Below, piece after piece: positions 1 through 9,566 of a stretch of 57,596 bases of DNA (position 1 is its first letter; the number at the start of each line of letters is the position of its first letter). The notes under the pieces were generated by a model that did no database searches, had not been told where the DNA came from, and saw only the letters and a list, made by a program, of their open reading frames with translations. A program made the position numbers and the translations under genes. This DNA comes from Lentisphaerales bacterium (lineage in GTDB: Bacteria > Verrucomicrobiota > Lentisphaeria > Lentisphaerales > Lentisphaeraceae), in contig JAKVBD010000031.1 of NCBI GenBank assembly GCA_022446985.1, forward strand, positions 1 to 57,596. Reading direction: 5' to 3'.

Positions 1-9
1 AACCTTTGT

Positions 10-391
10 ACCGGCAAGTTGCCGGTGCTCCTTTCCCTTTCGAGACCACAGCATCTTCATTCTTTCCTAGGAGCTCTGGATAAAAACTTCAAAATTCAAA
101 ATTCCGTGTTCAAACAATCCTAAGCTAAGCTGAGGCTAGAGGTTCCATAAGTCTGGGAGCACCACCATCTCGGTGGTTAAAAACTTCAAAATTCAAACTT
201 CCGTGTTCAAAATTCGATGTTTAAATCATTGCAGTAGTCCGTATGCCGAGCTGGAGCTCAGCGATTCATAAGCCTGGGAGCTCCGCAGTCCTCTGCGGAT
301 AAAAACTTCAAAATTCAAACTTCCGTGTTCAAAATTGGATGTTCAAATCATTCCAGCAGTCATATGCCGAGCTGGAGCTCAGCGATCCATA
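10..391. repeat. Three tandem repeat units with exchangeable hairpins
   Basis: No gene is visible in 1-430. The block TAAAAACTTCAAAATTC recurs at 81, 178 and 300. Each copy is preceded by CTGGGAGC or a near match and then a short insert. The inserts are 6 nt at 75-80, a hairpin at 161-177 (ACCACC/GGTGGT arms) and a different hairpin at 282-299 (TCCGCAG/CTGCGGA arms). Units two and three end in a conserved block with GCCGAGCTGGAGCTCAGCGA (245-264 and 366-385). A perfect 8-bp inverted repeat at 10-26 (ACCGGCAA/TTGCCGGT) lies beside GCTCC and looks like another insert. A 28-nt stretch (364-391) recurs identically, inverted, at 50303-50330. The function is unknown; it resembles a REP- or MITE-like family. 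Confidence 0.7.
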
Positions 392-430
392 CCTCTAGGA
401 AAAATACTTTAAAGTAAAAAATTAAAACAA

Positions 431-460
431 AAAAGGCCGACTCTTGCGAGTCGGCCTTTT
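431..460 (-). terminator. Rho-independent terminator of the nqr operon
   Basis: A perfect 13-bp stem, AAAAGGCCGACTC with GAGTCGGCCTTTT, closes a TTGC loop. It lies about 25 nt beyond the nqrF stop codon. The A/T-rich stem ends give a U-run on either strand, so it could also act from the other direction. Confidence 0.9.
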
Positions 461-484
461 TCTTACGATTTAGCGGGTTATGAA

Positions 485-1765
485 CTAGGGCCCAAAATCG
501 TCGAAGTCAATCATGTCTTTTTCGACACCCATGCTATCAAGCATATCTTGAACAGCACTGATCATCATCGGAGGTCCACAAAGATAGTATTCGATATCTT
601 CAGGAGCTTCGTGCTTGCTTAGGTACTGGTCGAGGATTACCTGGTGAATGAATCCTACGAAACCTTCACCTGGAGCATCGATATCTTCCTTAACCTGCCA
701 GTTATCTTCTGGAAGAGCGTTAGAAAGAGCAACGTGATATTTAAAGTTAGGGAACTCGTCCATGATTTCTTTGAAGTCTTCATCAAAGAACATCTCTTTT
801 CTTGAACGTGCACCATACCAGAAAGTGCCCTTACGAGGACTTTTCTTAGTTTTATAAAGGTCAAAGATGTGCGAACGCATTGGCGCCATACCAGCACCAC
901 CACCGATGAACATCACTTCGCGGTCAGTGTCTTTCATGAAGAATTCACCGAACGGACCGGAAATGTTAACTTTGTCACCCGGCTTCAAACTGAAGATGTA
1001 AGATGACGCAAGTCCTGGAGGGAAGTTAGTTCCTGGAGGTGGAGAAGCGATACGTACATTCAATGAAACCATGTTACCTTCTGCAGGGTGGTTCGCCATT
1101 GAGTAAGCACGGAATACCGGCTCCGGGTTATTCGCTACATTATCAAAGATCTTAAAGTGATCCCAGTCACTTCTATATTGATCTTCGATGTCGAAGTCAG
1201 AGTATTTAAGATCTTTATAAGCCGGGATATCGATCTGGATATAACCACCAGCTTTAAAGTCAAGAATTTCACCTTCTGGAAGGTCAACGATAAATTCTTT
1301 AATAAATGTCGCAACGTTGTGGTTCGAACGAACTGTACATTCCCAGGACTTAATTGAGAAAATTTCCGGTTCTACTTCGATTTCCATGTCTTCTTTCACT
1401 TTTACCTGACAAGCAAGACGAACGTGGTCGCGCTGATCCTTAAGTGAAAGGTGACCTTTCTCGGTTGGTAGGACATCACCACCACCTGAAGTAACGTGAC
1501 AGCGACACATAGCACATGTACCACCACCACCACAAGCAGATGGAAGAAGAATTTTCTGCCCCATAAGCGTACCCAGAAGGGTATCACCCTGGGCAACTTC
1601 AATTGGAGCTTCGCCATTGATGGTAAGTTTAACATTACCTTGTGGCTTCAGCTTACTTCCTGCAAATTGAATGATCGCAATCAAACCAACGATGATGCCC
1701 AGGAAAACAACTAATCCATAGACTACAGTCATTGTGTCAGATGCGGCTATAATAGTTTCAATCAT
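485..1765 (-). CDS. nqrF: Na+-NQR subunit F (NADH dehydrogenase flavoprotein)
   Basis: Electron-input subunit of the Na+-translocating NADH:quinone oxidoreductase. It oxidises NADH through FAD and a [2Fe-2S] centre. The 426-residue length is normal for the family. There is one N-terminal membrane anchor (about residues 12-35). A plant-type ferredoxin domain follows with C78, C84, C87 and C119 as cluster ligands. Next come the flavin-binding RAYSMANHP motif, a nucleotide-binding [11 protein letters not shown] motif and a C-terminal CGPPMM. It is the last gene of the nqr operon, 13 nt after nqrE, and is followed by a strong terminator. Confidence 0.97.
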   Translation of the reverse strand: MIETIIAASDTMTVVYGLVVFLGIIVGLIAIIQFAGSKLKPQGNVKLTINGEAPIEVAQGDTLLGTLMGQKILLPSACGGGGTCAMCRCHVTSGGGDVLPTEKGHLSLKDQRDHVRLACQVKVKEDMEIEVEPEIFSIKSWECTVRSNHNVATFIKEFIVDLPEGEILDFKAGGYIQIDIPAYKDLKYSDFDIEDQYRSDWDHFKIFDNVANNPEPVFRAYSMANHPAEGNMVSLNVRIASPPPGTNFPPGLASSYIFSLKPGDKVNISGPFGEFFMKDTDREVMFIGGGAGMAPMRSHIFDLYKTKKSPRKGTFWYGARSRKEMFFDEDFKEIMDEFPNFKYHVALSNALPEDNWQVKEDIDAPGEGFVGFIHQVILDQYLSKHEAPEDIEYYLCGPPMMISAVQDMLDSMGVEKDMIDFDDFGP

Positions 1766-1778
1766 ATTCTCAGTCTCC

Positions 1779-2375
1779 TTACAGCTTCACGCCAGAAAAA
1801 CACATAAACGCCATAGCCATTAGACCAGTGATCAGGAAAGTAATTCCCAAACCTCTAAGTCCGTCAGGTACATGTGAATAACGTACTTTTTCGCGGATAG
1901 CAGCTATTGCTACGATTGCCATTAAAAAACCGATTCCTGAACCCAGACCGAATACGGCAGACTCAGAGAATGTGTATTCACGGTCTTTCATAAAGAGTGA
2001 GCCACCAAGAATAGCACAGTTTACAGCGATTAGAGGAAGGAAAATACCCAACGAACTATAAAGAGCCGGCGAGAATTTTTCAACACTCATTTCTACAAGC
2101 TGAACCATTGCCGCGATTACAGCAATAAAACAAATGAAAGTCAAGAATGTTAGATCTGCGCCACCAAAAATATTGTATCTAGGATCAAGTAAAAACTTGT
2201 AGATAAACCAGTTGGCAGGACAAGTAATAGCAAGAACGAATGTTACAGCTAGGCCCAGACCTAAAGCTGTATCAACTTTCTTCGATACGGCAAGGTAAGA
2301 ACACATACCAAGGAAGAAAGCGAGAACCATGTTCTCAACAAAAATTGCTTTAATAAATAAGTTAAATAGTTCCAT
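1779..2375 (-). CDS. nqrE: Na+-NQR subunit E
   Basis: Integral membrane subunit of 198 residues with about six hydrophobic helices. It pairs with NqrD in an inverted-topology module that holds a membrane-embedded iron centre. The conserved cysteines C25 (GMCSYLAV) and C120 (AVNCAILGG) match the known iron ligands of the family. It starts 2 nt after the nqrD stop and lies in the nqrABCDEF order. Confidence 0.96.
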   Translation of the reverse strand: MELFNLFIKAIFVENMVLAFFLGMCSYLAVSKKVDTALGLGLAVTFVLAITCPANWFIYKFLLDPRYNIFGGADLTFLTFICFIAVIAAMVQLVEMSVEKFSPALYSSLGIFLPLIAVNCAILGGSLFMKDREYTFSESAVFGLGSGIGFLMAIVAIAAIREKVRYSHVPDGLRGLGITFLITGLMAMAFMCFSGVKL

Positions 2376-2377
2376 GA

Positions 2378-3025
2378 TTAGTGCGCCTCATAGTTCTTAG
2401 TTATTTCGCGCTGTAACCAAACCAATAAGCCAATGATCACGAATGCTCCCGGAGGAAGAACCATTAGACCATTGTTTACATAGCCAAGATCAATTAGGAA
2501 TTGTGGAATAACATTAGCACCCCAAAGTGTACCAGAACCGGTAACTTCACGAATAGCACCAACGATGATGATTATAGCACCATATCCAAAACCACTTCCA
2601 AGTCCGTCCAGCATAGAAGGCCAAGGCTTGTTACCCATGGCAAATGCTTCCGCACGCCCCATGACTATACAGTTGGTAATAATCAATCCGACGAATACCG
2701 AGAGCTGCTTTGACATCTCGAAAGCGTAAGCCTTAAGAATCTGGTCAACAAGAATAACCAGTGTCGCAATAACAGTCAGTTCGACGATAATACGTATACT
2801 GTTAGGAATCAGATTTCTGATCATTGAGATGATTGTATTCGAGAATACAATAACCACTGTCACTGACACTGCCATAATTACTGAAGGTTGTAACTGAGCT
2901 GTTACCGCCAAAGCAGAACATATACCCAAAACCTGGACAGCAACTGGATTATTGTCAATGAGAGGGTCCTTGATGAGCTTCATATTCTTCTTAGAGAACA
3001 TGGGCTCTTTGGGCTCGGCTGTCAT
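2378..3025 (-). CDS. nqrD: Na+-NQR subunit D
   Basis: Integral membrane subunit of 215 residues, homologous to NqrE. The cysteines C36 (GICSALAV) and C119 ([13 protein letters not shown]) are in the positions that bind iron together with the two NqrE cysteines. The start codon overlaps the nqrC stop by ATGA, which suggests translational coupling. Confidence 0.96.
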   Translation of the reverse strand: MTAEPKEPMFSKKNMKLIKDPLIDNNPVAVQVLGICSALAVTAQLQPSVIMAVSVTVVIVFSNTIISMIRNLIPNSIRIIVELTVIATLVILVDQILKAYAFEMSKQLSVFVGLIITNCIVMGRAEAFAMGNKPWPSMLDGLGSGFGYGAIIIIVGAIREVTGSGTLWGANVIPQFLIDLGYVNNGLMVLPPGAFVIIGLLVWLQREITKNYEAH

Positions 3026-3780
3026 TTGCCACCTCCCTGATTAGCTTTTTCTAAATATCTACCGTAGATAGTAAGGTATTTCTTCAGCATTTTATTAACA
3101 CCGTCCATAGTGAACGTAGAACCGCTGATCGCCATAACCTGAGTATCACCAACAGGAGATTTCGAAGTTGTTATTGCAACATTCCCATCAGCATCGTGAA
3201 CTTTTTTACCAACGAAAGACTCACTGAATTTTGGTTTTTCGATTTCACCACCGAGACCAGGAGTCTCACCGTGAGCGTAGTAAACCAGATTATTAATTGT
3301 CTTTCCCTCAGAGTCCAGAGCAATAACACCAAAACAGTTTGACCATAGGCCATAACCGAAAATCGGCACTACATACTGAGATGGCTTATTGGCAGCTACA
3401 TCAGCCTTAGATTCGAAGTAAGCGTAGATTGGGTATTTCCTATCAGCTTCTTCAAAATTCTTTACCTGAGTAAAGAGTGTCAAATCAGCAAGTTTTTTTT
3501 CATCAGAAATTTCGATTACATCGCCATCGTGACTTACAGCAAACTTCTTAACTATTCTACCTTCATTACCTTCAGCAGTAAAGAAAGCCTGAACAGCTTC
3601 TGCTTTCATACCATCTTCATAAAGACCAAGAGCAAGGAGTGTTTTAGATTTCTTATCAACGTCAGCGTTCAGATCCTGAAGAGGTTTAAGTGCAGTTGCC
3701 GCTGAACCTAGAAGAATCGCAGCTACTGTTGTAACGATAGTTGCAAAAATAAATGTGTAAGCTGAACCATTTCTATCCAC
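3022..3780 (-). CDS. nqrC: Na+-NQR subunit C (covalent FMN subunit)
   Basis: Subunit with one N-terminal membrane helix (ATIVTTVAAILLGSAATAL) and a periplasmic flavin-binding domain. The motif SGSTFT near residue 222 supplies the threonine that the family modifies with FMN through ApbE (not in this window). The open frame extends upstream to 3825. I prefer the GTG at 3778-3780 because an AGAGGAGA ribosome site sits just upstream and the protein then begins at the usual point before the anchor. This start overlaps the nqrB stop by 8 nt. Length is then 252 residues, usual for the family. Confidence 0.93.
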   Translation of the reverse strand: MDRNGSAYTFIFATIVTTVAAILLGSAATALKPLQDLNADVDKKSKTLLALGLYEDGMKAEAVQAFFTAEGNEGRIVKKFAVSHDGDVIEISDEKKLADLTLFTQVKNFEEADRKYPIYAYFESKADVAANKPSQYVVPIFGYGLWSNCFGVIALDSEGKTINNLVYYAHGETPGLGGEIEKPKFSESFVGKKVHDADGNVAITTSKSPVGDTQVMAISGSTFTMDGVNKMLKKYLTIYGRYLEKANQGGGK

Positions 3781-4984
3781 GAGCCAATCTCCTCTTGACA
3801 CTTGCGCCAACGACATAGTGATCAATTAATGGGGCAAATACATTCATGAACAGGATGGCAAGCATCATGCCTTCTGGATAAGCCGGGTTCACACATCGGA
3901 TAACCATGGCCAGTATTCCGGTCAATATGCCGAATATCCACTTACCAATGTTAGTCGATGCTGATGAAACTGGATCAGTACACATAAATACTAAACCAAA
4001 CATGAATCCACCCATAACCAAATGATCAATCCAGCTAACGCCTAAGATTGGGTAGTGATTTATTGCTGATTCAGGTAGTGCATTGAAAAGCATAGTTATG
4101 CCTGCACCACCGATTAGTGTTCCAAGCATTGTTCTGTAGCTACCAACACCGGTCACTATCAAATAAGCTGCACCCAACAAACAAGCTAATGCAGAAGTTT
4201 CACCGACCGAGCCGGGAATTATACCCAGGAACATATCGAAAGTAGATGGAATATATTCAGTACCTGTCTTGGCTGCATTACCAAGAGGCGTAGCCATTGT
4301 TACAGCTTCGTGCATTAGAGTAGCTTTAGTTTCGCCAAGTTGAACACCGTTAAGAACAAGTGCTTCATTTGGGGCAACCCATACTTTGTCACCGGACATC
4401 TGCTGTGCGAATGCGAAGAAACAAAAAGCACGAGCTGTAAGAGCCGGGTTTAGGATGTTCATACCTGTTCCGCCAAATACTTCTTTACCGATGAATACAC
4501 CGAAAGCAGTGCCAACAGCAGCCTGCCATAGTGGCATGGTAGGAGGTAGTGTCAGCGTAATAAGGAAACCTGAAACAAGGAAACCTTCATTGATTTCGTG
4601 TTTACGGATACAAGAGATGATAGCTTCAATAGTACCACCAGTTGTATAAACTGTTAACATTAGTGGAAGTACTTTACCAAGTCCTTGAAGGAATGATTCA
4701 ACAATCCCAGGAGCAGCAACACCACCGTTAGCATACCAAAGCTGCTGATATCCAACATTCCAAGTACCGATAAAGAAACAAGGAATTAGAGCAAGAATCA
4801 CAGTTACCATCATACGTTTTAGATCAACGTAGTCACGTACGTGAGCACCGGTATCTGTACGTTTATCTGTTACGAAGTGGAAAGATTCACCGGCCTCAAA
4901 AGCGTAGTAGAATTTTTCCAGACTACCACCCTTCTCAAAGTTTGGCTTAATCTTTTTGTGAATTAAATCGTCTAAAAATTTCAC
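3773..4984 (-). CDS. nqrB: Na+-NQR subunit B (covalent FMN and riboflavin subunit)
   Basis: Large membrane subunit of 403 residues that carries the sodium path and quinone site. Multiple hydrophobic helices are visible. The GSVGETS motif places the flavinylated threonine at T263. It sits between nqrA, whose stop is 4 nt upstream, and nqrC, which it overlaps. Start ATG at 4984. Confidence 0.97.
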   Translation of the reverse strand: MKFLDDLIHKKIKPNFEKGGSLEKFYYAFEAGESFHFVTDKRTDTGAHVRDYVDLKRMMVTVILALIPCFFIGTWNVGYQQLWYANGGVAAPGIVESFLQGLGKVLPLMLTVYTTGGTIEAIISCIRKHEINEGFLVSGFLITLTLPPTMPLWQAAVGTAFGVFIGKEVFGGTGMNILNPALTARAFCFFAFAQQMSGDKVWVAPNEALVLNGVQLGETKATLMHEAVTMATPLGNAAKTGTEYIPSTFDMFLGIIPGSVGETSALACLLGAAYLIVTGVGSYRTMLGTLIGGAGITMLFNALPESAINHYPILGVSWIDHLVMGGFMFGLVFMCTDPVSSASTNIGKWIFGILTGILAMVIRCVNPAYPEGMMLAILFMNVFAPLIDHYVVGASVKRRLARG

Positions 4985-4988
4985 TTAA

Positions 4989-6344
4989 TTACCCTTCCTT
5001 ACGATACAGTTCGAGACCATCGCGAAGAATTGTCTGTGTTTCAATTTTTGAGACGCAGATATAGTCGCAAAGAGCAAAGTCTTCTGGAGCAACTTCAAGG
5101 ATTCCAAGACCTTCCATCGCTTCTATATCTCCGTACATTATGCACTTAATGAGGTGCACTGGGAAAATGTCCATTGGAACTACCTGTTCATACTCACCTG
5201 TAGCGACAAATGCTCTTACACCACCGTGGTAACCGGTATTGTGAGAGAAAAGCTTTTTGGGTGAAAGCCAGGAAAGGAAAGTTCTTGAAAAACTTTCTTT
5301 ATTGGGATCAGGTAGCATCCATCCCATGAATTCTTTATTTTGAATTTCAGGAATGATTGAAAGTTGATTAAAGTGCCAACCGATAAAACCAGAAATATCC
5401 TTTTGAGTTCCGCTTAGAACGTCACCACTGATACAACGACCATTTTCACTAACCTGATTTCCAGCTACAGTCTTAACTGGGGCACCAGCGATAGTTTTAA
5501 TGTGCTTTTTAAAAGGCGCGGACTCACCGGCTACTGCTATGACTCTTTCATAGTTGGCTTTACCTTCAATGAAAAGCTTACCAATGTTGATAACTGCCTG
5601 TGGGTTAATTGTCCAGACAGAGTCGCCTTTTTTAACAGGTTTGATGTGGTGAATCTGAATACCAACATTTCCTGCAGGGTGTGAGCCCTTGAAGGTGTTT
5701 ATCTTAACATTTGCTGCTTTTGTGATAGCATCAGAAAGGTCGCTTTTTCCAGCTTCGTGACTTAAGTAAACATCACCGTCTGTCAATTTGGAAAGAGCAT
5801 TCAGGCCGGCCTGAAAAGCTGCCTCGTTACCTTTAAGGATAACGTTGATATCAGCTCTTAGCGGACCTGTGAAGTAAGCTGAAATGAAAATATCTCTTGG
5901 AACGACTGTTGGATCAGGAACGATCGCGAAAGGTCTCTGAATGAATGAAGTAAACATTCCGGACTTTAAGATAGTATTGAGGATCGTCTCTCTAGGAGTT
6001 TGAAGGAGATCGTCACTGCTGATAGACTTGAACTCTTCATGAGTATCTGTACCATCGGCTTTAACTACTATTTCCTGAAGAGCACGTCTGTCACCGCGAC
6101 GAATCTCTACTACTTCACCACTTAGGGGGCTGGTGAACTTCAAGTCTTCGCAGTCTTTGGAAAAGAAGAGTGGTGAACCGGCCTTAACCTTTTCGCCAAC
6201 CTTCACAGCGAGCTTTGGACGAATTCCGTGAAAATCACGGGGATCCAATGCAACACTTTCCGGGCTGGGTGCGTCCTCAATAGTAGACTCTGGTGCTCCT
6301 ACTATCCTAAGGTCATACCCTTTCTTTAATGTGTATGTTGCCAT
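4989..6344 (-). CDS. nqrA: Na+-NQR subunit A
   Basis: Soluble cytoplasmic subunit of Na+-NQR, 451 residues, with the typical N-terminal KKGYDLRIVGAP and RPKLAVKVGEKVKAGSPLF (a biotinyl-like hairpin region). It is implicated in ubiquinone binding. It lies 81 nt downstream of nqrM and begins the structural part of the operon. A GCTGTTA/TAACAGC inverted repeat (6372-6391) lies in the gap upstream. Confidence 0.96.
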   Translation of the reverse strand: MATYTLKKGYDLRIVGAPESTIEDAPSPESVALDPRDFHGIRPKLAVKVGEKVKAGSPLFFSKDCEDLKFTSPLSGEVVEIRRGDRRALQEIVVKADGTDTHEEFKSISSDDLLQTPRETILNTILKSGMFTSFIQRPFAIVPDPTVVPRDIFISAYFTGPLRADINVILKGNEAAFQAGLNALSKLTDGDVYLSHEAGKSDLSDAITKAANVKINTFKGSHPAGNVGIQIHHIKPVKKGDSVWTINPQAVINIGKLFIEGKANYERVIAVAGESAPFKKHIKTIAGAPVKTVAGNQVSENGRCISGDVLSGTQKDISGFIGWHFNQLSIIPEIQNKEFMGWMLPDPNKESFSRTFLSWLSPKKLFSHNTGYHGGVRAFVATGEYEQVVPMDIFPVHLIKCIMYGDIEAMEGLGILEVAPEDFALCDYICVSKIETQTILRDGLELYRKEG

Positions 6345-6425
6345 CTGACTCTATCACTTTTATGGTTATAAGCTGTTATTTTTTTAACAGCCAATTGTAA
6401 AAAATATATCGGCGTCAGCTAAAAT

Positions 6426-6653
6426 TTATTTAGCTTCTGCCTGAATGGCGGCTTTCATAGCTTCATCTTCATTGCCACATATCTCGCCGGATTTACGGCC
6501 ACATATGGAACAAGATTCCTCGCCATCGTCACCTGTAACATTCATGCTACCGCAACTACCGCGAAAACTTTTATCTTTACCTAGAAGCACACGTATGCCA
6601 ATAAATGCGAAGGAAAGGCCAAATACAACAAGTGCTGCAAATACTTTTTCCAT
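6426..6653 (-). CDS. nqrM: NqrM-like Na+-NQR maturation protein
   Basis: Protein of 75 residues with one N-terminal membrane helix (about 5-24), then a cysteine-rich tail with C34, C48, C51 and C59. The pattern FRGSCGSMN and then CSICG matches the small DUF539/NqrM family. That family is needed to insert the iron between NqrD and NqrE. It precedes nqrA on the same strand, which fits; in Vibrio-type loci nqrM lies after nqrF. The ribosome site GAGGT sits about 8 nt before the ATG. Assignment rests on the pattern and context, not on an alignment. Confidence 0.82.
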   Translation of the reverse strand: MEKVFAALVVFGLSFAFIGIRVLLGKDKSFRGSCGSMNVTGDDGEESCSICGRKSGEICGNEDEAMKAAIQAEAK

Positions 6654-6801
6654 GTGTATACCTCATTGAATTCAAATCATAAAAAACCGTCGAAATATAA
6701 CGAAAAAACTAAGTTTTGAAATAAAACTTATAAAAAAACATCACCTTTTTCAAAAAACCCTGTATTTGGGGCCTCAAATAAAGCGTTTTAAAATAGCTTT
6801 T

Positions 6802-8112
6802 TTATTCACTTAAAATTGAAACAACCTTTCCTATACTAAGACTCTCCTGCTCTCCGGTTTGCAAATCTTTCATCGAACAAGACCCATCTTCTTCAGGAAT
6901 TATAATGAAGCGGGCTCCACGCTTTTCCGCATGCTGAATCTGCTTGGGGAATTTTCTTACCTGGTGAGTGACTTCTGTATTAATCCCTGCCTTACGAAGT
7001 TCTGAAGCCACCTCATTTGCTCTCGGTCTTTGCGATTCGTCAAAAAGCATAACAACTGCCTGAGTAGGCGTCGGAGCCAAAATCGGAAGACGATCATTTT
7101 CGAACAGTAAGTAGAGGAGACGAGTTACACCAATCGACAAACCTACTCCAGGAAGACTGCGTTTTGTGAACTTACCTGCGAGATTATCGTAACGACCTCC
7201 TGAACAAACTGAACCACAGTGTTCCAAACCTTTTAGAGTACATTCGTAAACTGAACCGGTGTAGTAGTCCAGACCACGGGCAATCGATAGGTCAAAAATA
7301 ACTGAACCTTCTGGTAAGTGACTTAGGTTATTGAAAATCTCAGTTAACTCTACTTTAGCCTGCTCCAGAATTTCATTGGTAGCTTCAAGTTCTCCAATAA
7401 ACTTTAAACCTTCAGAAATCGTGAACTTCTTAGCTGCCAGATCAACACAACCTTCGGCCTGCTCCTGAGACAAACCATTTTCAAGAAGCATTTCGATAAC
7501 TCGCTCACGACCTTCTTTGTCGATCTTATCGATAGCGATTAGTGTCTGGCCCATATCTTCGATACCTAGACCGCGATAGTATCCTTCGAGAAGTTTGCGG
7601 TTATTAATGCGAACCGTAAAATCACCGACATTCAGCTCTTTAAAGATAGAGTAAACAACTTCGACAACTTCAGCTTCGAAGTGTGCAGGAAGAGCGCCAT
7701 CACCTACGATGTCGATATCTGACTGATAAAACTCTCTATAACGTCCTTGCTGAGGACGCTCACCACGCCAAACTTTTTGTATCTGATAACGCTTAAAAGG
7801 GAATTGCAGTTTACCGGCATTTTCAGCAGTATAACGGGCAAATGGTAGAGTCAGGTCAAAGTGCAGGCCGAATTCAGCTTTCTTTTGCTCGCCTTCTTCA
7901 GCAGCTAGACGGTGAATACCAAAAATCTCTTTACTGACATCACCAGTTGTTGCAAGACTCTTTACCTTTTCAACTGCTGCTGTTTCAATTGGTGTGTAAC
8001 CATAGCTTTCATAGATTCCTGCTATGGTGTCGAGAATTCTGCGCTCCTGACGTTTAGCTCCTGGAAGCCACTCAGGGAAACCGCGCATCATTTTACCAAA
8101 GTAATCACTCAT
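6802..8112 (-). CDS. hisS: Histidyl-tRNA synthetase
   Basis: Class II aminoacyl-tRNA synthetase that charges tRNA-His. Visible motifs are FDLTLPFARY and QKVWRGERPQQGRYREFYQSD (motif 2 region, written here in two overlapping parts as VWRGERPQQGRYREF). The HisRS-specific LDYYTGSVYE and a C-terminal anticodon-binding domain (QAVVMLF onward) are also present. The frame runs to a TTG at 8133, but the ATG at 8112 (MSDYFGK) looks better, giving 436 residues. An open gap of about 150 nt lies before the next upstream gene. Confidence 0.93.
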   Translation of the reverse strand: MSDYFGKMMRGFPEWLPGAKRQERRILDTIAGIYESYGYTPIETAAVEKVKSLATTGDVSKEIFGIHRLAAEEGEQKKAEFGLHFDLTLPFARYTAENAGKLQFPFKRYQIQKVWRGERPQQGRYREFYQSDIDIVGDGALPAHFEAEVVEVVYSIFKELNVGDFTVRINNRKLLEGYYRGLGIEDMGQTLIAIDKIDKEGRERVIEMLLENGLSQEQAEGCVDLAAKKFTISEGLKFIGELEATNEILEQAKVELTEIFNNLSHLPEGSVIFDLSIARGLDYYTGSVYECTLKGLEHCGSVCSGGRYDNLAGKFTKRSLPGVGLSIGVTRLLYLLFENDRLPILAPTPTQAVVMLFDESQRPRANEVASELRKAGINTEVTHQVRKFPKQIQHAEKRGARFIIIPEEDGSCSMKDLQTGEQESLSIGKVVSILSE

Positions 8113-8321
8113 AAAAATACTTGCTCTACTCAATTAAATTTATTTTTGCAGTCGATAATACCGGAACTTAAGAGTTAATCAATGGCAGTTAAAGAAATAC
8201 AGACTGGTTGGAACAGAAGTATTGATTCATCCTCCACGAAAGACACTAAAAGCACCAAACAATCAACCATACTTTCATTTTGAAATTCTAGTGTGGTTCG
8301 TGCACTGAATTCGAATAAAAA

Positions 8322-9566
8322 TTAACAAGAGCGAACCATCACTGCAGCGAACATGGCGTCACAGTCATCTGGCAAAAAATTAATCCTTACTATCCCCTTG
8401 GTCTTCTCGCGAGTAAGTGGATGTCTAACAGGAACCAACTCAAATTGCGGATGATCTTTTAGAAAATCTTTTACAACCAATTCATTTTCTGTACGAGTAA
8501 CACTGCAGGTGGCGTAAATCAGCTTGCCACCTGGCTTTACCGTATGAAAAGACTCTTCGAGTATTTGTCTTTGCGTTCTAGCGACTTCTTGAACATCTTC
8601 TTCAGATGTCATCCAACGGGATTCTGGATTGCGACGCCAAACTCCTGTACATGAACATGGCGCATCGATAAGTACACCATCAAATTTTTGTTTACGACCT
8701 TCTACCAAAGTCGAAGTCTGAATATTTTTAAGACGAGCTCGAGACGCACGTTTAAGAATTTCCTTCAGCTTCCATTCGCGAATATCTGTTGAAAGAACTT
8801 TGCCTGATTTTCTCAAAATATCTGCAAGCTGTAACGACTTTCCGCCACCGCCGGCACAAACATCCCACCATGATTCTCCTTCTTTAGGCGCACACAAAAC
8901 CCCTAAACACTGGCTGGCAAGATCCTGAATTTCAAAAGCGCCATTGCGATAGCCGACAAACTGCACAAGATTTAACCGACTACCGGTTAACTTTACGGCA
9001 TTTTCAATGCGCTCATGTTCTTTGGGCTCAGCTAAGCGATCCGTCAATTCTTTGATCGCTTCATCATGACGCTTGCCTTGTAAACGTACCCAAACTGGTG
9101 GGCGCTTTTGCATCGGGACTATATACTCATCCTCTATATCATCTTCATCAAATTCTTCTTCTAAATCTTCAATCAACCACTCAGGGACAAGCTGCAGCAA
9201 ATCTTCTGTATCTGGATTCACAAATGAATAACGCTTCTTGAGATAAAGAACAACTGGGTGATCTTCCATGCAGCAATCCCACTCCAGAGCCTTAAGCAGG
9301 AAATTACAAAAAAATTCACAGTCTTCTGGGAAGATCGGCTTCTCAGGCAGTTCTTCTTTTAGCCAACCAAACCAACGAAAAATCGCATAAAGAGAATCAG
9401 AGATAAACCGACGGTCTTTTGAACCATATTTTTTATTTTCACGAAAGAAATTTCTTAAAGTATTATCAAGTGGCTGCTTACATTCATAGGTATAGTAAAA
9501 GGTATCTGAAATAACATTAAGGTAACTGCGGGCGCTGGCGGCCGACCTTTCTTCATTTTCACTCAT
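8322..9566 (-). CDS. RsmB/NOP2-type rRNA m5C methyltransferase
   Basis: SAM-dependent cytosine-C5 RNA methyltransferase of 414 residues. An N-terminal helical NusB-like region (about 30-110) precedes the catalytic domain. The SAM loop is DVCAGGGGKS (235-244). Motif IV is DAPCSCTG with C304, and motif VI is ATCSVTRTEN with C354, the usual two-cysteine pair. The most likely target is 16S rRNA as for RsmB, but the exact base cannot be told. Its ATG overlaps the waaA stop (ATGA at 9563-9566), so translation is coupled to waaA. Confidence 0.88.
   Translation of the reverse strand: MSENEERSAASARSYLNVISDTFYYTYECKQPLDNTLRNFFRENKKYGSKDRRFISDSLYAIFRWFGWLKEELPEKPIFPEDCEFFCNFLLKALEWDCCMEDHPVVLYLKKRYSFVNPDTEDLLQLVPEWLIEDLEEEFDEDDIEDEYIVPMQKRPPVWVRLQGKRHDEAIKELTDRLAEPKEHERIENAVKLTGSRLNLVQFVGYRNGAFEIQDLASQCLGVLCAPKEGESWWDVCAGGGGKSLQLADILRKSGKVLSTDIREWKLKEILKRASRARLKNIQTSTLVEGRKQKFDGVLIDAPCSCTGVWRRNPESRWMTSEEDVQEVARTQRQILEESFHTVKPGGKLIYATCSVTRTENELVVKDFLKDHPQFELVPVRHPLTREKTKGIVRINFLPDDCDAMFAAVMVRSC

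Noticed and set aside
10..391. CRISPR array
   Set aside because: The repeats are three units of about 98-122 nt with gradual differences and hairpin inserts; there is no short repeat with regular spacers and no cas gene.
1315..1335. tRNA-like GGTTCGAAC stretch
   Set aside because: Isolated match inside nqrF without an acceptor stem or anticodon arm. No complete tRNA was found.
4386..4649. 87-codon plus-strand ORF inside nqrB
   Set aside because: Antisense shadow with no ribosome site or domain; nqrB is well supported on the other strand.
6372..6391. Terminator between nqrM and nqrA
   Set aside because: The 7-bp stem is AT-rich, has no following U-run on the minus strand, and would cut nqrM from its operon; I treat it as an uncertain inverted repeat.
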